The notes: generated by a model from the letters alone, not told the origin. 64,000 bases of DNA from Streptomyces sp. NRRL B-1347 (GCF_000720325.1 NZ_JOJM01000043.1:4259-68258), one strand, 5' to 3'. Shown: positions 29,351 through 38,543, counted from the first letter of the stretch. A program made the numbers and translations.

Positions 29351-30133
29351 CTAGCCGTTCGCCTTCTCCACGGCGGCCTTGAGCTTGTCGGGGGTCAGCG
29401 GGTTCTTCTGGTCCTCGAAGATGTTCTTCCCGTCGAGCAGGACCGTGGGCGTGCCGCGCAGGCCGGCGTCCTCGAAGGCCTTGTCGGACTTGGTCACCCA
29501 GCTGTTGTGCGTGCCGTCGGTGACGCACTTCTTGAAGGGGGCGGTGTCGAGGCCCTCGACCTTGCCCGCGAGCTCGATCAGCTTGTCGTTGTCCGCGAAG
29601 GCGTCGTCGGTCTCCATGGGCTGGTTCTGGAACAGCACGTCGTGGTACGGCGCGAACTTGCCCGCGTCCTGGGAGCAGGCGGCGGCGTTGGCGGCGCGCA
29701 GGGAGCCGGAGCCGCCCATGTTGTCGTCGATGAGGGTCGCGAGGTGGTACTGGACCTTGAGCCGGCCCTTGTCCACGAGGTCGTTGATCGTCGAGCGGTA
29801 GCCGTCCTCGAACTGCTTGCAGGCCGGGCAGCGGAAGTCCTCCCAGACGGTGAGGGTGGACTTGGCGCCGTCCTTGCCCGACTGGATGGCCAGCTTGTCC
29901 TTGCCCGCCGCGCCGGTGGGCGCGACGACCGGGCCCGAGGCGTCCTTCTTCTTGTCGTCGTCCCCGGCGTTGGCCGCGAGCAGGCCGCCGACCGTGGCCA
30001 GGGCGAGCACACCGACGACCGCGGCGCTCACCAGGAGCGTGCGGCGCCGCCTGTCCCGCGCCTTCTGCCGCTCGCGCTCCACTGCAAGGCGCTCCCGGGC
30101 GGTGCGCTTACCCTCACGGTTCTTCTCGCTCAT
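29351..30133 (-). CDS. Membrane-anchored DsbA-family thioredoxin-like protein
   Basis: The 260-residue protein has a very basic cytoplasmic N-terminus (about 1-31), one membrane helix (about 32-54) and an extracytoplasmic DsbA-like domain with active site FRCPACKQF near residue 102. Further cysteines (AAACS, KKCVTD) and the cis-Pro loop RGTPTVLLDG complete the fold. It probably catalyses disulfide formation or isomerisation in exported proteins. ATG at 30133 begins the charged tail. It lies after the trpA terminator and before lgt, so it may be expressed separately from trp. A clear paralogue is encoded at 58656-59474. Confidence 0.92.
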   Translation of the reverse strand: MSEKNREGKRTARERLAVERERQKARDRRRRTLLVSAAVVGVLALATVGGLLAANAGDDDKKKDASGPVVAPTGAAGKDKLAIQSGKDGAKSTLTVWEDFRCPACKQFEDGYRSTINDLVDKGRLKVQYHLATLIDDNMGGSGSLRAANAAACSQDAGKFAPYHDVLFQNQPMETDDAFADNDKLIELAGKVEGLDTAPFKKCVTDGTHNSWVTKSDKAFEDAGLRGTPTVLLDGKNIFEDQKNPLTPDKLKAAVEKANG

Positions 30134-30147
30134 ACCGGACCAAACGA

Positions 30148-30177
30148 ACCGGGGAGGCGCGAGCGCACCTCCCCGGT
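30148..30177 (-). terminator. Terminator of the trpC-trpM-trpB-trpA operon
   Basis: ACCGGGGAGG and CCTCCCCGGT form a perfect 10-bp stem with a 10-base loop, 32 bases after the trpA stop and just before the DsbA-like gene. Confidence 0.75.
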
Positions 30178-30208
30178 CCAGGTCCACCCGTACGAGCGAC
30201 CCGGCGTT

Positions 30209-31024
30209 CTACGAGCCCGTTCGCACGCCCCGGGCGAGGTCGCCCGCGAGGTCCCGCACCGCGTCGAGACCCGCCGCCGCGTCCTCGGCGTCGAGCATGC
30301 GCTGGACGAACGCCGAGCCGACGATGACGCCGTCGGCGAAGGCCGCGACCTCGGCGGCCTGCTCGGCGTTCGAGACGCCGAGGCCGACGCAGACCGGCAG
30401 GTCGGTGCTGACGCGGGTGCGCCGGACCAGGTCGGCGGCCTGCTCGCCGACCGAGGCGCGGGTGCCGGTGACGCCCATCAGCGAGGCGGCGTACACGAAG
30501 CCGGAGCCCGCCGCCGTGATCGTCGCGAGCCGCTCGTCCTTGCTGCTCGGCGCGACGACGAAGACGGTGGCCAGGTCGTGCTTGGCCGCGTGCTCGCGCC
30601 ACAGCGCCGACTCCTGGACGGGCAGGTCGGGCAGGATGCAGCCCGCGCCGCCCGCCTCCGCGAGCTCGGCGGTGAAGCGCTCCACGCCGTAGCGGTCGAT
30701 GGGGTTCCAGTACGTCATGACGAGGACCGGCTTGCCCGTCGCCGCGTGGGCCTCGCGCACCGTGCGCAGGACGTCCGCGATCTTGACGCCGCCGCGCAGG
30801 GCGATGTCGTCGGCGGTCTGGATGACGGGCCCGTCGAGGACGGGGTCGCTGTGCGGCAGGCCCACCTCCACGACGTCCGCCCCGCCGTCGAAGGCGGCCT
30901 TGACCGCCTCGATGCCGCCGTCGACGGTCGGGAAACCGGCGGGCAGGTACGCGATGAGCGCCGCGCGGCCCTCCGCCCTGGCGGCGGCGAGGGTGTCGCT
31001 CAACAGCTGGATGTTCCCGCTCAC
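30209..31024 (-). CDS. trpA: Tryptophan synthase alpha subunit
   Basis: The 271-residue TIM-barrel enzyme cleaves indole-3-glycerol phosphate and passes indole to TrpB. Catalytic residues are Glu53 in [10 protein letters not shown] and Asp64 in PVLDGP, equivalent to Salmonella Glu49 and Asp60. The phosphate loop GVTGTR and the GFGV-type loop (here GLGVSN) are present. GTG at 31024 overlaps the trpB stop (GTGA). It is the last gene of trpC-trpM-trpB-trpA and is followed by a hairpin terminator. Length is normal. Confidence 0.97.
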   Translation of the reverse strand: MSGNIQLLSDTLAAARAEGRAALIAYLPAGFPTVDGGIEAVKAAFDGGADVVEVGLPHSDPVLDGPVIQTADDIALRGGVKIADVLRTVREAHAATGKPVLVMTYWNPIDRYGVERFTAELAEAGGAGCILPDLPVQESALWREHAAKHDLATVFVVAPSSKDERLATITAAGSGFVYAASLMGVTGTRASVGEQAADLVRRTRVSTDLPVCVGLGVSNAEQAAEVAAFADGVIVGSAFVQRMLDAEDAAAGLDAVRDLAGDLARGVRTGS

Positions 31025-32304
31025 TTCGCGTCCCCCTCGATCTCGGCGGTGCCCGCGGCGTCCGCGGCGACCTCGGCGTCGGTGTCGTACAGGCCGAAGT
31101 AGCGCGCGGCGGTGTCCATGTCCTTGTCGCCGCGTCCGGACAGGTTGACGACGAGCAGGCCGTCCTTGCCCAGTTCCCTGCCGACCTCCAGGGCGCCCGC
31201 GAGCGCGTGGGCGCTCTCGATCGCCGGGATGATCCCCTCGGTGCGGGAGAGCAGGCGCAGGGCCTGCATGGCGGCGTCGTCGGTGACGGCGCGGTACTCG
31301 CCGCGGCCGCTGTCCTTGAGGAAGGCGTGCTCCGGGCCGATGCCCGGGTAGTCGAGCCCCGCCGAGATGGAGTACGGCTCGGTGATCTGGCCCTCCTCGT
31401 CCTGCAGGACGTAGGACCGCGAGCCGTGCAGGATGCCCGGCTCGCCCGCGGTCAGGGTGGCCGCGTGCTCGCCGGTCTCGACGCCGTGGCCCGCGGGCTC
31501 GCAGCCGATGAGCCGGACCCCGGCGTCCGGGATGAAGGCGTGGAAGAGGCCGATGGCGTTGGAGCCGCCGCCGACGCAGGCGATCGCGGCGTCGGGCAGG
31601 CGGCCCGCGCGCTCCAGGATCTGCCGCCGGGCCTCGACCCCGATGACGCGGTGGAAGTCCCGCACCATGGCGGGGAAGGGGTGCGGCCCGGCCACGGTCC
31701 CGAACAGGTAGTGGGTGCGGTCCACGTTGGCGACCCAGTCGCGGAAGGCCTCGTTGATGGCGTCCTTCAGCGTGCGGCTGCCGGACTTCACGGCGATGAC
31801 CTCGGCGCCGAGCATGCGCATGCGGGCGACGTTCAGCGCCTGGCGCTGCGTGTCGATCTCGCCCATGTAGATGGTGCAGTCGAGGCCGAACAGCGCGCAG
31901 GCCGTCGCCGTGGCCACGCCGTGCTGGCCCGCGCCGGTCTCGGCGATCACCCGGGTCTTGCCCATGCGGCGGGTGAGCAGGGCCTGCCCGAGCACGTTGT
32001 TGATCTTGTGGGATCCGGTGTGGTTGAGGTCCTCCCGCTTCAGGAAGACGCGGGCGCCACCGGCGTGCTCGGCGAACCTCGGCACCTCGGTGAGGGCGCT
32101 GGGGCGGCCGGTGTAGTTCACGAGCAGGTCGTCGAGCTCCCGGGCGAACTCGGGGTCGGCCTTCGCCTTCTCGAACTCGACGGCCACCTCGTCGACGGCC
32201 GCGACCAGGGCCTCCGGGATGAACTTGCCGCCGTAGGCGCCGAAGTAGCCTTCGGCGCTGGGGACTTGACCCTCCGGGTCCGGGATGAAGAACTCGCTGG
32301 GCAT
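31021..32304 (-). CDS. trpB: Tryptophan synthase beta subunit
   Basis: This 427-residue PLP enzyme joins indole and serine to make tryptophan. The PLP lysine is Lys100 in TGSHKINN, with [10 protein letters not shown] just after and the phosphate-binding [10 protein letters not shown] near residue 240. It is the TrpB1 type that partners TrpA. ATG at 32304 is preceded by GAGGT at eight bases. It is separated from trpM by about 150 bases that include a dispersed intergenic repeat (32390-32434), so its expression may partly depend on read-through past that structure. It overlaps trpA by four bases. Confidence 0.97.
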   Translation of the reverse strand: MPSEFFIPDPEGQVPSAEGYFGAYGGKFIPEALVAAVDEVAVEFEKAKADPEFARELDDLLVNYTGRPSALTEVPRFAEHAGGARVFLKREDLNHTGSHKINNVLGQALLTRRMGKTRVIAETGAGQHGVATATACALFGLDCTIYMGEIDTQRQALNVARMRMLGAEVIAVKSGSRTLKDAINEAFRDWVANVDRTHYLFGTVAGPHPFPAMVRDFHRVIGVEARRQILERAGRLPDAAIACVGGGSNAIGLFHAFIPDAGVRLIGCEPAGHGVETGEHAATLTAGEPGILHGSRSYVLQDEEGQITEPYSISAGLDYPGIGPEHAFLKDSGRGEYRAVTDDAAMQALRLLSRTEGIIPAIESAHALAGALEVGRELGKDGLLVVNLSGRGDKDMDTAARYFGLYDTDAEVAADAAGTAEIEGDAK

Positions 32305-32389
32305 GGGTGGATACCTCGTTGTCGTGCGTGAGCGAACGTGGGTAACCGTCTGCGCGCGGCCGCGTCGCGGTGGCACCTCCCACCCGCGC

Positions 32390-32434
32390 CGGGGTCCGGG
32401 GGCGGAGCCCCCGGTCTCGGGAAGGGGTGGGCCC
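32390..32434. repeat. Dispersed GC-rich intergenic repeat (short copy)
   Basis: The block GGGGTCCGGGGGCGGAGCCC, CCGG, TCTCGGGAAGGGGTGGG lies between trpM and trpB and contains a hairpin (GGGGGC...GCCCCC). It is related to the copies at 45446-45554 and 48108-48193. Confidence 0.65.
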
Positions 32435-32454
32435 GGTGCCGAACCCGCGGGACG

Positions 32455-32637
32455 TCAGGGACGCGCGCCGCCCCGGCGCCATCGCATCCCGTTCACCTGG
32501 CCGGGCTCGTCCCCGATGACGTACCGCACGCGCCGCCCGTGCACCCGCCGCGCGGGCGCCCGGCAGCCACGCGGCCGGCACCCGCGGGCGAGGCGGGCGT
32601 ACGGGTCGCGCGTGGCGGCGAGGCGGTCGGCGGACAC
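32455..32637 (-). CDS. trpM: TrpM-like small basic protein
   Basis: This 60-residue, Arg-rich protein (17 or so arginines, two cysteines) starts with GTG at 32637, only eight bases after the trpC stop. S. coelicolor has a small gene in the same place between trpC and trpB, first called trpX and later trpM, reported to modulate tryptophan synthesis and differentiation. Position, size and basic composition fit that assignment. I see no known domain. The composition also resembles translated GC-rich DNA, so conservation should decide. It is expected to be cytoplasmic and cotranscribed with trpC. Confidence 0.7.
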   Translation of the reverse strand: MSADRLAATRDPYARLARGCRPRGCRAPARRVHGRRVRYVIGDEPGQVNGMRWRRGGARP

Positions 32638-32645
32638 GGGGACGG

Positions 32646-33455
32646 TCAGCTCCGGCCGTGCCGCAGGGCCGGGTGGGCACCCGCGGCGACCAGGTCGGAC
32701 ACGGCGGCCTTCGGGTCACGGCCGGTGACGAGGGACTCACCCACGAGCACCGCGTCGGCACCCGCGTTCGCGTAGGCGATGAGGTCGTGCGGGCCGCGCA
32801 CACCGGACTCGGCGATCTTCACCACGGAGTCGGGCAGCTCGGGCGCGACGCGCTCGAACGTGGCGCGGTCGACCTTGAGGGTCTTCAGATCGCGCGCGTT
32901 CACCCCGATGACGCGGGCGCCCGCGTCCAGGGCGCGCTCGGCCTCCTCCTCGTCGTGGACCTCCACGATCGGGGTGAGGCCGATGGACTCGGCGCGCTCG
33001 ATCAGCGACTCCAGTGCGGGCTGGTCGAGGGCCGCGACGATCAGCAGGGCGAGGTCGGCGCCGTACGCGCGGGCCTCCCACAGCTGGTACGAGGTGACGA
33101 TGAAGTCCTTGCGGAGCACCGGGATGTCGACCTTGGCGCGCACGGCCTCCAGGTCGGCGAGCGAGCCGCCGAAGCGGCGCTCCTCGGTGAGCACGGAGAT
33201 GACGGCGGCGCCGCCCGCCTCGTAGTCGGCGGCGAGGCCCGCCGGGTCGGCGATCGCGGCGAGCGCGCCCTTGGACGGGCTGGAGCGCTTGACCTCGCAG
33301 ATGACCTTGACGCCGTCACCGCGCAGCGCGGCCGCGCCGTCCTTGGCCGCAGGAGCCTTCGCCGCGCGCTCCTTGAGCTCGTCGAGGCTGACGCGCGCCT
33401 GCCGCTGTGCGAGGTCGGCACGGACTCCGTCGATGATCTCGTCGAGCACACTCAC
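32646..33455 (-). CDS. trpC: Indole-3-glycerol phosphate synthase
   Basis: The 269-residue TIM barrel closes the indole ring of carboxyphenylaminodeoxyribulose phosphate. [12 protein letters not shown] (52-63) holds the catalytic Glu54 and Lys56 and phosphate ligands; [12 protein letters not shown] carries the general-acid Lys; [10 protein letters not shown] and ESGVRGPHD are the later barrel-end motifs. It is a stand-alone TrpC with no fused TrpF. GTG at 33455 follows GAAGGGGG. It starts the trpC-trpM-trpB-trpA operon, preceded by a likely promoter (-10 at 33554-33559) and a short upstream ORF. Confidence 0.97.
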   Translation of the reverse strand: MSVLDEIIDGVRADLAQRQARVSLDELKERAAKAPAAKDGAAALRGDGVKVICEVKRSSPSKGALAAIADPAGLAADYEAGGAAVISVLTEERRFGGSLADLEAVRAKVDIPVLRKDFIVTSYQLWEARAYGADLALLIVAALDQPALESLIERAESIGLTPIVEVHDEEEAERALDAGARVIGVNARDLKTLKVDRATFERVAPELPDSVVKIAESGVRGPHDLIAYANAGADAVLVGESLVTGRDPKAAVSDLVAAGAHPALRHGRS

Positions 33456-33486
33456 GCGAGCGGCCCCCTTCCCTGCTTTCCGATGG

Positions 33487-33546
33487 TCACTGCGATGGTA
33501 TCCGCAGCACGGCGTAGTACTCGCATCCGGTTGACGAGGCTCTCAC
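33487..33546 (-). CDS. Possible leaderless 19-codon upstream ORF before trpC
   Basis: Seven bases after a TAGAGT -10-like hexamer (33559-33554) a GTG starts a 19-residue ORF with sequence [19 protein letters not shown] (first residue fMet) and TGA at 33489-33487. Its transcript would begin at or beside the GTG, so it could be translated leaderless. It ends 31 bases before the trpC start. It has no tryptophan codons, so it is not a classical Trp attenuator peptide; the Cys-Glu-Tyr-Tyr stretch is notable. A regulatory role is inference. Confidence 0.35.
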   Translation of the reverse strand: MRASSTGCEYYAVLRIPSQ

Positions 33547-33553
33547 TACCTGG

Positions 33554-33559
33554 ACTCTA
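33554..33559 (-). promoter_or_regulatory. Candidate -10 element of the trpC operon
   Basis: TAGAGT on the minus strand fits the TANNNT -10 consensus and is the only good candidate in the 135 bases between trpC and the DUF2752 gene. No strong -35 is seen. Confidence 0.45.
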
Positions 33560-33590
33560 CGCCGGTTCCGCGAGGGCCTCTCGGGGGCCG

Positions 33591-34028
33591 CTAGGGGTGC
33601 AGCCAGGACCCGAACGGCAGATTCCGTACGAGGGTGAAGAGCGCGAGGACGGTGCCGACGGCCCACAGCTGGGCGCGGCCGAGCTCGATCCGGACGGGCC
33701 TGCCGCGGACCGCCCGCAGTGCCCACAGCACCCACAGGACGGCGAAGAGGCCGTAGCCCACGACGGCGACGGCGTTGGCGCCCAGGGCCGTGGTGAGGTC
33801 GCCGTGGACGAAGGCGTGCGCGCTGCGCAGGCCGCCGCAGCCGGGGCAGAAGACTCCGGTGAAGTACAGCAGCGGGCAGGTCGGGTAGTGCCCCGGCTCG
33901 TTCGGGTCGACGGTGGCGACGTAGGCGAAGGCGGCGGCGACGGAGCCGAGCACGCCGAGCGGCACGGCGAGGCGGCGCAGCGCGGGGCCCGCGCCCGTGG
34001 GCACGGCGGTCTCCTGTTCGGCGGTCAC
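33591..34028 (-). CDS. DUF2752 membrane protein
   Basis: The 145-residue protein has three or four membrane helices and the DUF2752 signature CPLLYFTGVFCPGCGGLRSAHAF (written here as CPLLYFTG then FCPGCGGLRS), a cysteine-rich loop after the first helix. The family is found near Trp genes and elsewhere in actinobacteria; its function is unknown to me. GTG at 34028 fits the family start. It lies between the strong terminator at 34070-34120 and the trpC promoter, so it has its own transcript or shares read-through. The cysteines could bind metal or form disulfides. Confidence 0.85.
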   Translation of the reverse strand: MTAEQETAVPTGAGPALRRLAVPLGVLGSVAAAFAYVATVDPNEPGHYPTCPLLYFTGVFCPGCGGLRSAHAFVHGDLTTALGANAVAVVGYGLFAVLWVLWALRAVRGRPVRIELGRAQLWAVGTVLALFTLVRNLPFGSWLHP

Positions 34029-34069
34029 CCGGGCATTGTCCCCCGTGCGGCGCCCGGAGCGCCCGGCCG

Positions 34070-34120
34070 GTACGCCGACGGGGCGGCCGGACGTGTGTCC
34101 CGGCCGCCCCGTCGGCGTAC
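34070..34120 (-). terminator. 21-bp perfect hairpin terminator
   Basis: Arms 34070-34090 and 34100-34120 (starting GTACGCCGACGGGG and ending CCCCGTCGGCGTAC) pair perfectly over 21 bp with a nine-base loop, eight bases past the stop of the HGxxPAAW gene. It ends the hisI-trpE transcript. Confidence 0.88.
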
Positions 34121-34128
34121 GCGTGCGG

Positions 34129-34353
34129 TCAGCCCTCGGCGCGGGCCACCTGGTGCTGGTTCGGCTTCTGGCCGAGGCCGGCCAGGCGCATCGCGCCGCC
34201 GACCACGCCGCCCGCGAGGATGATCGCCATGCCGGCCCAGAAGCCGACGGGCTTCGCCATCACCATGAAGGCACCCGCGACGCAGAAACCGATGAAGGCG
34301 ATGATGACACCGGTCCAGGCGGCCGGGGTGTGTCCGTGGCCATGTCCCGCCAT
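34129..34353 (-). CDS. HGxxPAAW-family small membrane protein
   Basis: This 74-residue protein begins MAGHGHGHTPAAWTGV, the HGxxPAAW signature, followed by two membrane helices (about 14-35 and 42-60) with a glycine-rich turn and a short charged tail. The His-rich start could bind metal. The family is small, actinobacterial and uncharacterised as far as I know, and often sits next to trp genes. ATG at 34353 has a strong GAGGAG Shine-Dalgarno; a longer frame upstream lacks support. It lies about 110 bases after the Trp-associated membrane protein gene and immediately before the big terminator. Confidence 0.87.
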   Translation of the reverse strand: MAGHGHGHTPAAWTGVIIAFIGFCVAGAFMVMAKPVGFWAGMAIILAGGVVGGAMRLAGLGQKPNQHQVARAEG

Positions 34354-34462
34354 GACTTGCTCCTCGTTAGCTGTGGCTGTGCGCGTGTTGAACGCTCTGT
34401 CCATTGTCCCGTACGCGGGATCGTGCCCGGTGCCGGGGTGTCCCGGCGGGTCGGCGGCGTGT

Positions 34463-35119
34463 CTAGCCGGCCTGGGTCGGGTCCTCGCCCCGGTCGATGG
34501 CCTTCCACAGGTCCTCGGGGCGGTCGGGGTCGGGGGCGCGGCGGGCCCGCGGCCGCGGGGCGCCGTCGCGCTCGTAGCGGCCGGACATCGCGGGCCAGGC
34601 GCTGCCGCGGACCAGGGCGAGCAGCCCCGCGGCCAGGATGAGGGCGCCCGCAGCGACGGCGGCGTACGGCCAGCCCGTGTGGCTGAGCCCGGCGATCTCG
34701 GCGGCGGCGTCGCCGGAGGCGTTCGCGGCCTTGTCGTCGAGCGCCGCGCGGTCGTTCGCGCCGAGCAGCGCCGCGACGACGATGCCGACGCCGCTGAGGG
34801 CCAGGAGCGCCGACACGAGCACGCGGCCCGCGCGGCGGACGGCGAAGATCGCGACGAGCGCGGCGAGGCCGACTATCGCGAGCGCGGCGGGCACGCCCGT
34901 GACGTCGCTGCCCTTGGCGGTCAGCGGGAAGTCACCGCCCGCGACGGCCGCGGAGCCGTGCGCCCAGGACTGCCGGGAGGCGAGCAGGGCGAGGGCCGCG
35001 CCCGCGGCGCCGAGCAGCAGGGCGGCGGCGAGGCTGCGGCGGCCGCCGCCGCGCGCGGTACGGCCCGCGGCGGCCTCGGGCGCGTCCTCGGTTCGGGGCG
35101 TCGGTAGGGCAGAAGTCAC
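34463..35119 (-). CDS. Trp biosynthesis-associated membrane protein (TIGR02234 type)
   Basis: The 218-residue protein has four predicted membrane helices: about 28-47, 75-92, 97-117 and 150-170. The extracellular ASRQSWAH motif and the GLSHTGWPYAAVAAG segment are typical of the actinobacterial family named for its place next to trpE. A charged cytoplasmic tail (about 180-218) ends the protein. GTG at 35119 is seven bases after the trpE stop with GAGGGA upstream, so it is cotranscribed with hisI-trpE. The function is unknown; a role in Trp pathway regulation or export is only suggested by context. Confidence 0.9.
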   Translation of the reverse strand: MTSALPTPRTEDAPEAAAGRTARGGGRRSLAAALLLGAAGAALALLASRQSWAHGSAAVAGGDFPLTAKGSDVTGVPAALAIVGLAALVAIFAVRRAGRVLVSALLALSGVGIVVAALLGANDRAALDDKAANASGDAAAEIAGLSHTGWPYAAVAAGALILAAGLLALVRGSAWPAMSGRYERDGAPRPRARRAPDPDRPEDLWKAIDRGEDPTQAG

Positions 35120-35126
35120 CCGTCCA

Positions 35127-36659
35127 CTATCCCTCACGGCTCGCTGTGGTGTGCAGGCGGTTCGCGGTATGGATGGCGCGGAGCACGGCGGCGGCCTTGT
35201 TGCGGCACTCGGTGTCCTCGGCGACGGGGTCGGAGTCGGCGACGACCCCGGCCCCGGCCTGCACGTACGCGGTGCCGTCACGGAGGAGCGCGGTGCGGAT
35301 GGCGATGGCGGTGTCGGAGTCGCCCGCGAAGTCGAGGTAGCCGACGCAGCCGCCGTACAGGCCGCGGCGCGCGGGTTCGAGCTCGTCGATGATCTGCATG
35401 GCGCGGGGCTTGGGGGCGCCGGAGAGGGTGCCCGCGGGGAAGCAGGCGGTGAGCACGTCGAAGGCGGTGCGGTGCGCGGCGACGCGCCCGGTGACCGTCG
35501 ACACGATGTGCATGACGTGCGAGTACTTCTCGATGGACATGAAGTCCACGACCTCGACGGAGCCCGGCTCGCAGACCCGCCCGAGGTCGTTGCGGCCGAG
35601 GTCGACGAGCATCAGGTGCTCGGCGCGCTCTTTGGGGTCGGCGAGGAGTTCGTCGGCGAGCTCCTGGTCCTCCTTGGGCGTGGCGCCGCGCGGGCGGGTG
35701 CCCGCGATGGGGTGCACCATGGCGCGCCCGTCCTCGACCTTGACCAGGGCCTCCGGGCTGGAGCCGACGACGTCGAAGGCCCCGTCCTCCCCGCAGGGGA
35801 ACCGGAACAGGTACATGTACGGCGACGGGTTGGTGGCCCGCAGCACCCGGTAGACGTCGAGGGCGCTGGCGCGGCACGGGGTCTCGAACCGCTGCGAGGG
35901 CACGACCTGGAAGGCCTCGCCCGCGCGGATGCGCTCCTTGATGTCCTCGACGGCGGCCTGGTAGTCGGGGCCGCCCCAGCGGGCGGTGAACTCCGGCAGC
36001 TCGGAGGGCGGAAGGGCGGCCGGGGGCTGGGCGACCGGCCGCGACAGGTCGGCCTCCATGGCGTCGAGGCGGGCCACGGCGTCGGCGTAGGCCTCGTCGA
36101 CGCCGGAGTCGAGGTCGTTGTGGTTGATCGCGTTGGCGATCAGCAGGACCGAGCCGTCCCAGTGGTCGAGTACGGCGAGGTCGCTGGTCAGCAGCATGGT
36201 GAGCTCGGGCAGGCCGAGGTCGTCGACCTCGCCGGGGCCGATCTTCTCCAGGCGGCGCACGATGTCGTAGCCGAGGTAGCCGACCATGCCGCCGGTGAAG
36301 GGCGGCAGGCCCTCGGCGCCGGTGAGGTCGCGCGGGGTGTGCAGGGCGGCGACGGTGGCGCGCAGCGCGGCGAGCGGGTCGCCGGACGTGGGCACGCCGA
36401 CGGGCGGGGTGCCCAGCCAGTGGGCCTCGCCGTCGCGCACGGTCAGGGCGGCGGCGCTGCGCACGCCGACGAAGGAGTAGCGAGACCAGAGGAAGTCGGC
36501 GCGGCCGTTCTCCGCGGACTCCAGGAGGAAGGTGCCGGGGCGCTCGGCGGCGAGCTTGCGGTAGAGCCCGACCGGGGTGTCGCCGTCGGCGAGGAGCCTG
36601 CGGCTGACGGGGATCACTCGGCGGTCGGCCGCGAGCTTGCGGAAGGTCTCAAGATCCAT
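35127..36659 (-). CDS. trpE: Anthranilate synthase component I
   Basis: This 510-residue chorismate-using enzyme makes anthranilate with ammonia from a TrpG partner not present here. The C-terminal catalytic domain shows [70 protein letters not shown] and [10 protein letters not shown], all standard motifs. The N-terminal domain carries LLESAENGR, the Trp feedback site. ATG at 36659 lies 10 bases past the hisI stop. No Shine-Dalgarno is seen; TAGGGT, whose first three bases are the hisI stop codon, ends seven bases before the ATG and may be a leaderless promoter. No Trp-rich leader peptide was found. Confidence 0.97.
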   Translation of the reverse strand: MDLETFRKLAADRRVIPVSRRLLADGDTPVGLYRKLAAERPGTFLLESAENGRADFLWSRYSFVGVRSAAALTVRDGEAHWLGTPPVGVPTSGDPLAALRATVAALHTPRDLTGAEGLPPFTGGMVGYLGYDIVRRLEKIGPGEVDDLGLPELTMLLTSDLAVLDHWDGSVLLIANAINHNDLDSGVDEAYADAVARLDAMEADLSRPVAQPPAALPPSELPEFTARWGGPDYQAAVEDIKERIRAGEAFQVVPSQRFETPCRASALDVYRVLRATNPSPYMYLFRFPCGEDGAFDVVGSSPEALVKVEDGRAMVHPIAGTRPRGATPKEDQELADELLADPKERAEHLMLVDLGRNDLGRVCEPGSVEVVDFMSIEKYSHVMHIVSTVTGRVAAHRTAFDVLTACFPAGTLSGAPKPRAMQIIDELEPARRGLYGGCVGYLDFAGDSDTAIAIRTALLRDGTAYVQAGAGVVADSDPVAEDTECRNKAAAVLRAIHTANRLHTTASREG

Positions 36660-36666
36660 GGGGGCG

Positions 36667-36672
36667 ACCCTA
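36667..36672 (-). promoter_or_regulatory. Candidate -10 of trpE overlapping the hisI stop codon
   Basis: TAGGGT (minus strand, 36672-36667) starts with the hisI TAG stop and ends seven bases before the trpE ATG. The spacing matches other putative leaderless starts in this window. Confidence 0.4.
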
Positions 36673-37035
36673 CTGGCCGAGGGTGAGCACGTCGGTGTCG
36701 AAGCAGGTGCGCGTGCCCGTGTGACAGGCGGCGCCGACCTGGTCGACCTTGACGAGGACGGTGTCGGCGTCGCAGTCCAGGGCGACGGACTTCACGTGCT
36801 GGGCGTGCCCGGAGGTGTCCCCCTTGACCCAGTACTCCTGGCGGCTGCGCGACCAGTAGGTGCAGCGTCCGGTGGTCAGGGTGCGGTGCAGCGCCTCGTC
36901 GTCCATCCAGCCGAGCATGAGCACCTCACCGGTGTCGTACTGCTGGGCGATGGCGGGGAAGAGCCCGTCGGCGTCGCGCTTGAGGCGGGCGGCGATCTCG
37001 GGGTCGAGGCTGCTGGGTGCGGGCGTGCTGCTCAT
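36670..37035 (-). CDS. hisI: Phosphoribosyl-AMP cyclohydrolase
   Basis: The 121-residue enzyme opens the purine ring of PR-AMP in histidine synthesis. It shows [37 protein letters not shown] and the metal site motif [15 protein letters not shown], with [11 protein letters not shown] at the C-terminus supplying Zn cysteines. It is the cyclohydrolase domain only; no HisE is fused. ATG at 37035 gives a usual length; an ATG three codons earlier (37044) is also possible and no Shine-Dalgarno decides. It leads the operon hisI-trpE and is divergent from the gene at 37119. Confidence 0.96.
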   Translation of the reverse strand: MSSTPAPSSLDPEIAARLKRDADGLFPAIAQQYDTGEVLMLGWMDDEALHRTLTTGRCTYWSRSRQEYWVKGDTSGHAQHVKSVALDCDADTVLVKVDQVGAACHTGTRTCFDTDVLTLGQ

Positions 37036-37105
37036 GCCGGACATTGTGCCGCGCCCGGGCGGCGCGCTCCGCGGAGGTCCACTGTGCGGACCGCGCGCCC
37101 AGTCG

Positions 37106-37111
37106 TACGCT
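37106..37111 (+). promoter_or_regulatory. Candidate -10 of the TIGR03085 gene, leaderless
   Basis: TACGCT ends seven bases before the ATG at 37119, with no Shine-Dalgarno. It is the same hexamer and spacing as at the chitosanase gene. Confidence 0.45.
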
Positions 37112-37118
37112 GGCTCCC

Positions 37119-37754
37119 ATGTCGACCCATGCCAAGCGTGAACGACTCCTCCTCGCCGACCTCCTGGAGGCCGCGGGACCGGACGCACCGACCCTGTGCG
37201 AGGGCTGGCGCACCCGTGATCTCGCCGCGCACGTGGTGGTGCGCGAGCGGCGCGCGGACGCCGCGGGCGGAATCGTGATCAAGCAGCTCGCGGCCCGTCT
37301 GGAGCGGGTGCAGGCCGAGTTCGCCGCGAAGCCGTACGAGGAGCTGATCCAGCTGATCCGCACGGGTCCGCCGCGGTTCTCGCCCTTCAATCTGAAGCAG
37401 GTCGACGAGGCGGCGAACGCCGTCGAGTTCTATGTGCACACCGAGGACGTGCGCCGTGCCGGGCCCGGCTGGACGCCGCGCGAGCTCGACCCCGTCTTCG
37501 CCGACGCCCTGTGGGCCCGGCTCGAGCGCACGGCACGTGTCATCGGGCGCAAGGCGCCGGTGGGCCTGGTCCTGCGCCGCCCCGACGGCCAGACGGTGGT
37601 CGCCCACCGCGGCGCCCCGGTGGTCACGGCCACCGGCGAGCCCGGTGAGCTCCTGATGTTCGTCTTCGGCCGCCAGGAGGTCGCGGACGTGGAGCTCGAA
37701 GGCGACAAGGAGGCCGTGGCCAAGCTCCACGAGACCAAGCAGCTGGGCCTGTAG
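37119..37754 (+). CDS. TIGR03085-type metal-binding protein (DinB/MDMPI fold)
   Basis: This 211-residue protein belongs to the mycothiol-dependent maleylpyruvate isomerase-like (DinB) superfamily. The N-terminal helix bundle shows [20 protein letters not shown] (about 27-46) with a metal-ligand His, and [13 protein letters not shown] (about 101-113) with a second His and Asp. The C-terminal part (about 145-205) is a separate small domain. Such proteins often act on or with mycothiol, the actinobacterial thiol; the substrate here is unknown. ATG at 37119 begins [16 protein letters not shown]. It is the only plus-strand gene within the his cluster, between hisF and hisI. Confidence 0.88.
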   Translation: MSTHAKRERLLLADLLEAAGPDAPTLCEGWRTRDLAAHVVVRERRADAAGGIVIKQLAARLERVQAEFAAKPYEELIQLIRTGPPRFSPFNLKQVDEAANAVEFYVHTEDVRRAGPGWTPRELDPVFADALWARLERTARVIGRKAPVGLVLRRPDGQTVVAHRGAPVVTATGEPGELLMFVFGRQEVADVELEGDKEAVAKLHETKQLGL

Positions 37755-37787
37755 CGCCGCTGGTCCGCGGCGGGGCGCGGGGCCGGG

Positions 37788-38543
37788 TCAGCGCACCGGG
37801 TGCCCCGCCGTCCGCAGCGTCTGCTTCACCTCGCCGATCCGCAGGTCCCCGAAGTGGAAGACGGACGCGGCGAGGACCGCGTCGGCGCCCGCGGCCACGG
37901 CGGGCGGGAAGTGGTCGAGGCGGCCCGCGCCGCCGGAGGCGATGACGGGCACGGTGACGTGCTTGCGGACGGCCTCGATCATCTCGATGTCGTAGCCGTC
38001 CTTCGTGCCGTCCGCGTCCATCGAGTTGAGCAGGATCTCGCCCGCGCCGAGCTCGGCGGCCCGGTGGGCCCACTCGACGGCGTCGATCCCGGCGGACTTG
38101 CGGCCGCCGTGCGTGGTGACCTCGAAGGATCCGGCCGCGGTGCGGCGGGCGTCCACCGACAGGACGAGGACCTGGCGGCCGAAGCGCTCGGCGATCTCGC
38201 GGATCAGGTCGGGCCTGGTGATCGCGGCGGTGTTCACGCCGACCTTGTCGGCGCCCGCGCGCAGCAGCTTGTCGACGTCGTCGGCGGTGCGCACGCCGCC
38301 GCCGACCGTGAGCGGGATGAAGACCTGCTCGGCGGTGCGGCGGACCACGTCGTACGTGGTCTCGCGGTTGCCGGAGGAGGCGGTGATGTCCAGGAAGGTC
38401 AGTTCGTCGGCGCCCTCGGCGTCGTAGACCTTCGCCATCTCGACGGGGTCGCCCGCGTCGCGCAGGTTCTGGAAGTTGACGCCCTTGACGACCCGGCCGT
38501 TGTCGACGTCCAGGCAGGGGATGACTCGGACGGCGAGCGTCAC
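37788..38543 (-). CDS. hisF: Imidazole glycerol phosphate synthase, cyclase subunit
   Basis: The 251-residue TIM barrel takes ammonia from HisH and makes imidazole glycerol phosphate and [24 protein letters not shown] gives catalytic Asp12, LSVDAR gives the second Asp near residue 131, and the phosphate loops LTVGGGVRT and ASGGAG are clear. GTG at 38543 overlaps the ridA stop by four bases. It is the last gene of the hisD-to-hisF operon, and its partner hisH lies three genes upstream. Confidence 0.97.
   Translation of the reverse strand: MTLAVRVIPCLDVDNGRVVKGVNFQNLRDAGDPVEMAKVYDAEGADELTFLDITASSGNRETTYDVVRRTAEQVFIPLTVGGGVRTADDVDKLLRAGADKVGVNTAAITRPDLIREIAERFGRQVLVLSVDARRTAAGSFEVTTHGGRKSAGIDAVEWAHRAAELGAGEILLNSMDADGTKDGYDIEMIEAVRKHVTVPVIASGGAGRLDHFPPAVAAGADAVLAASVFHFGDLRIGEVKQTLRTAGHPVR

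Noticed and set aside
36660..37118. Trp-rich leader peptide or attenuator upstream of trpE
   Set aside because: No run of Trp codons is present near hisI or trpE.
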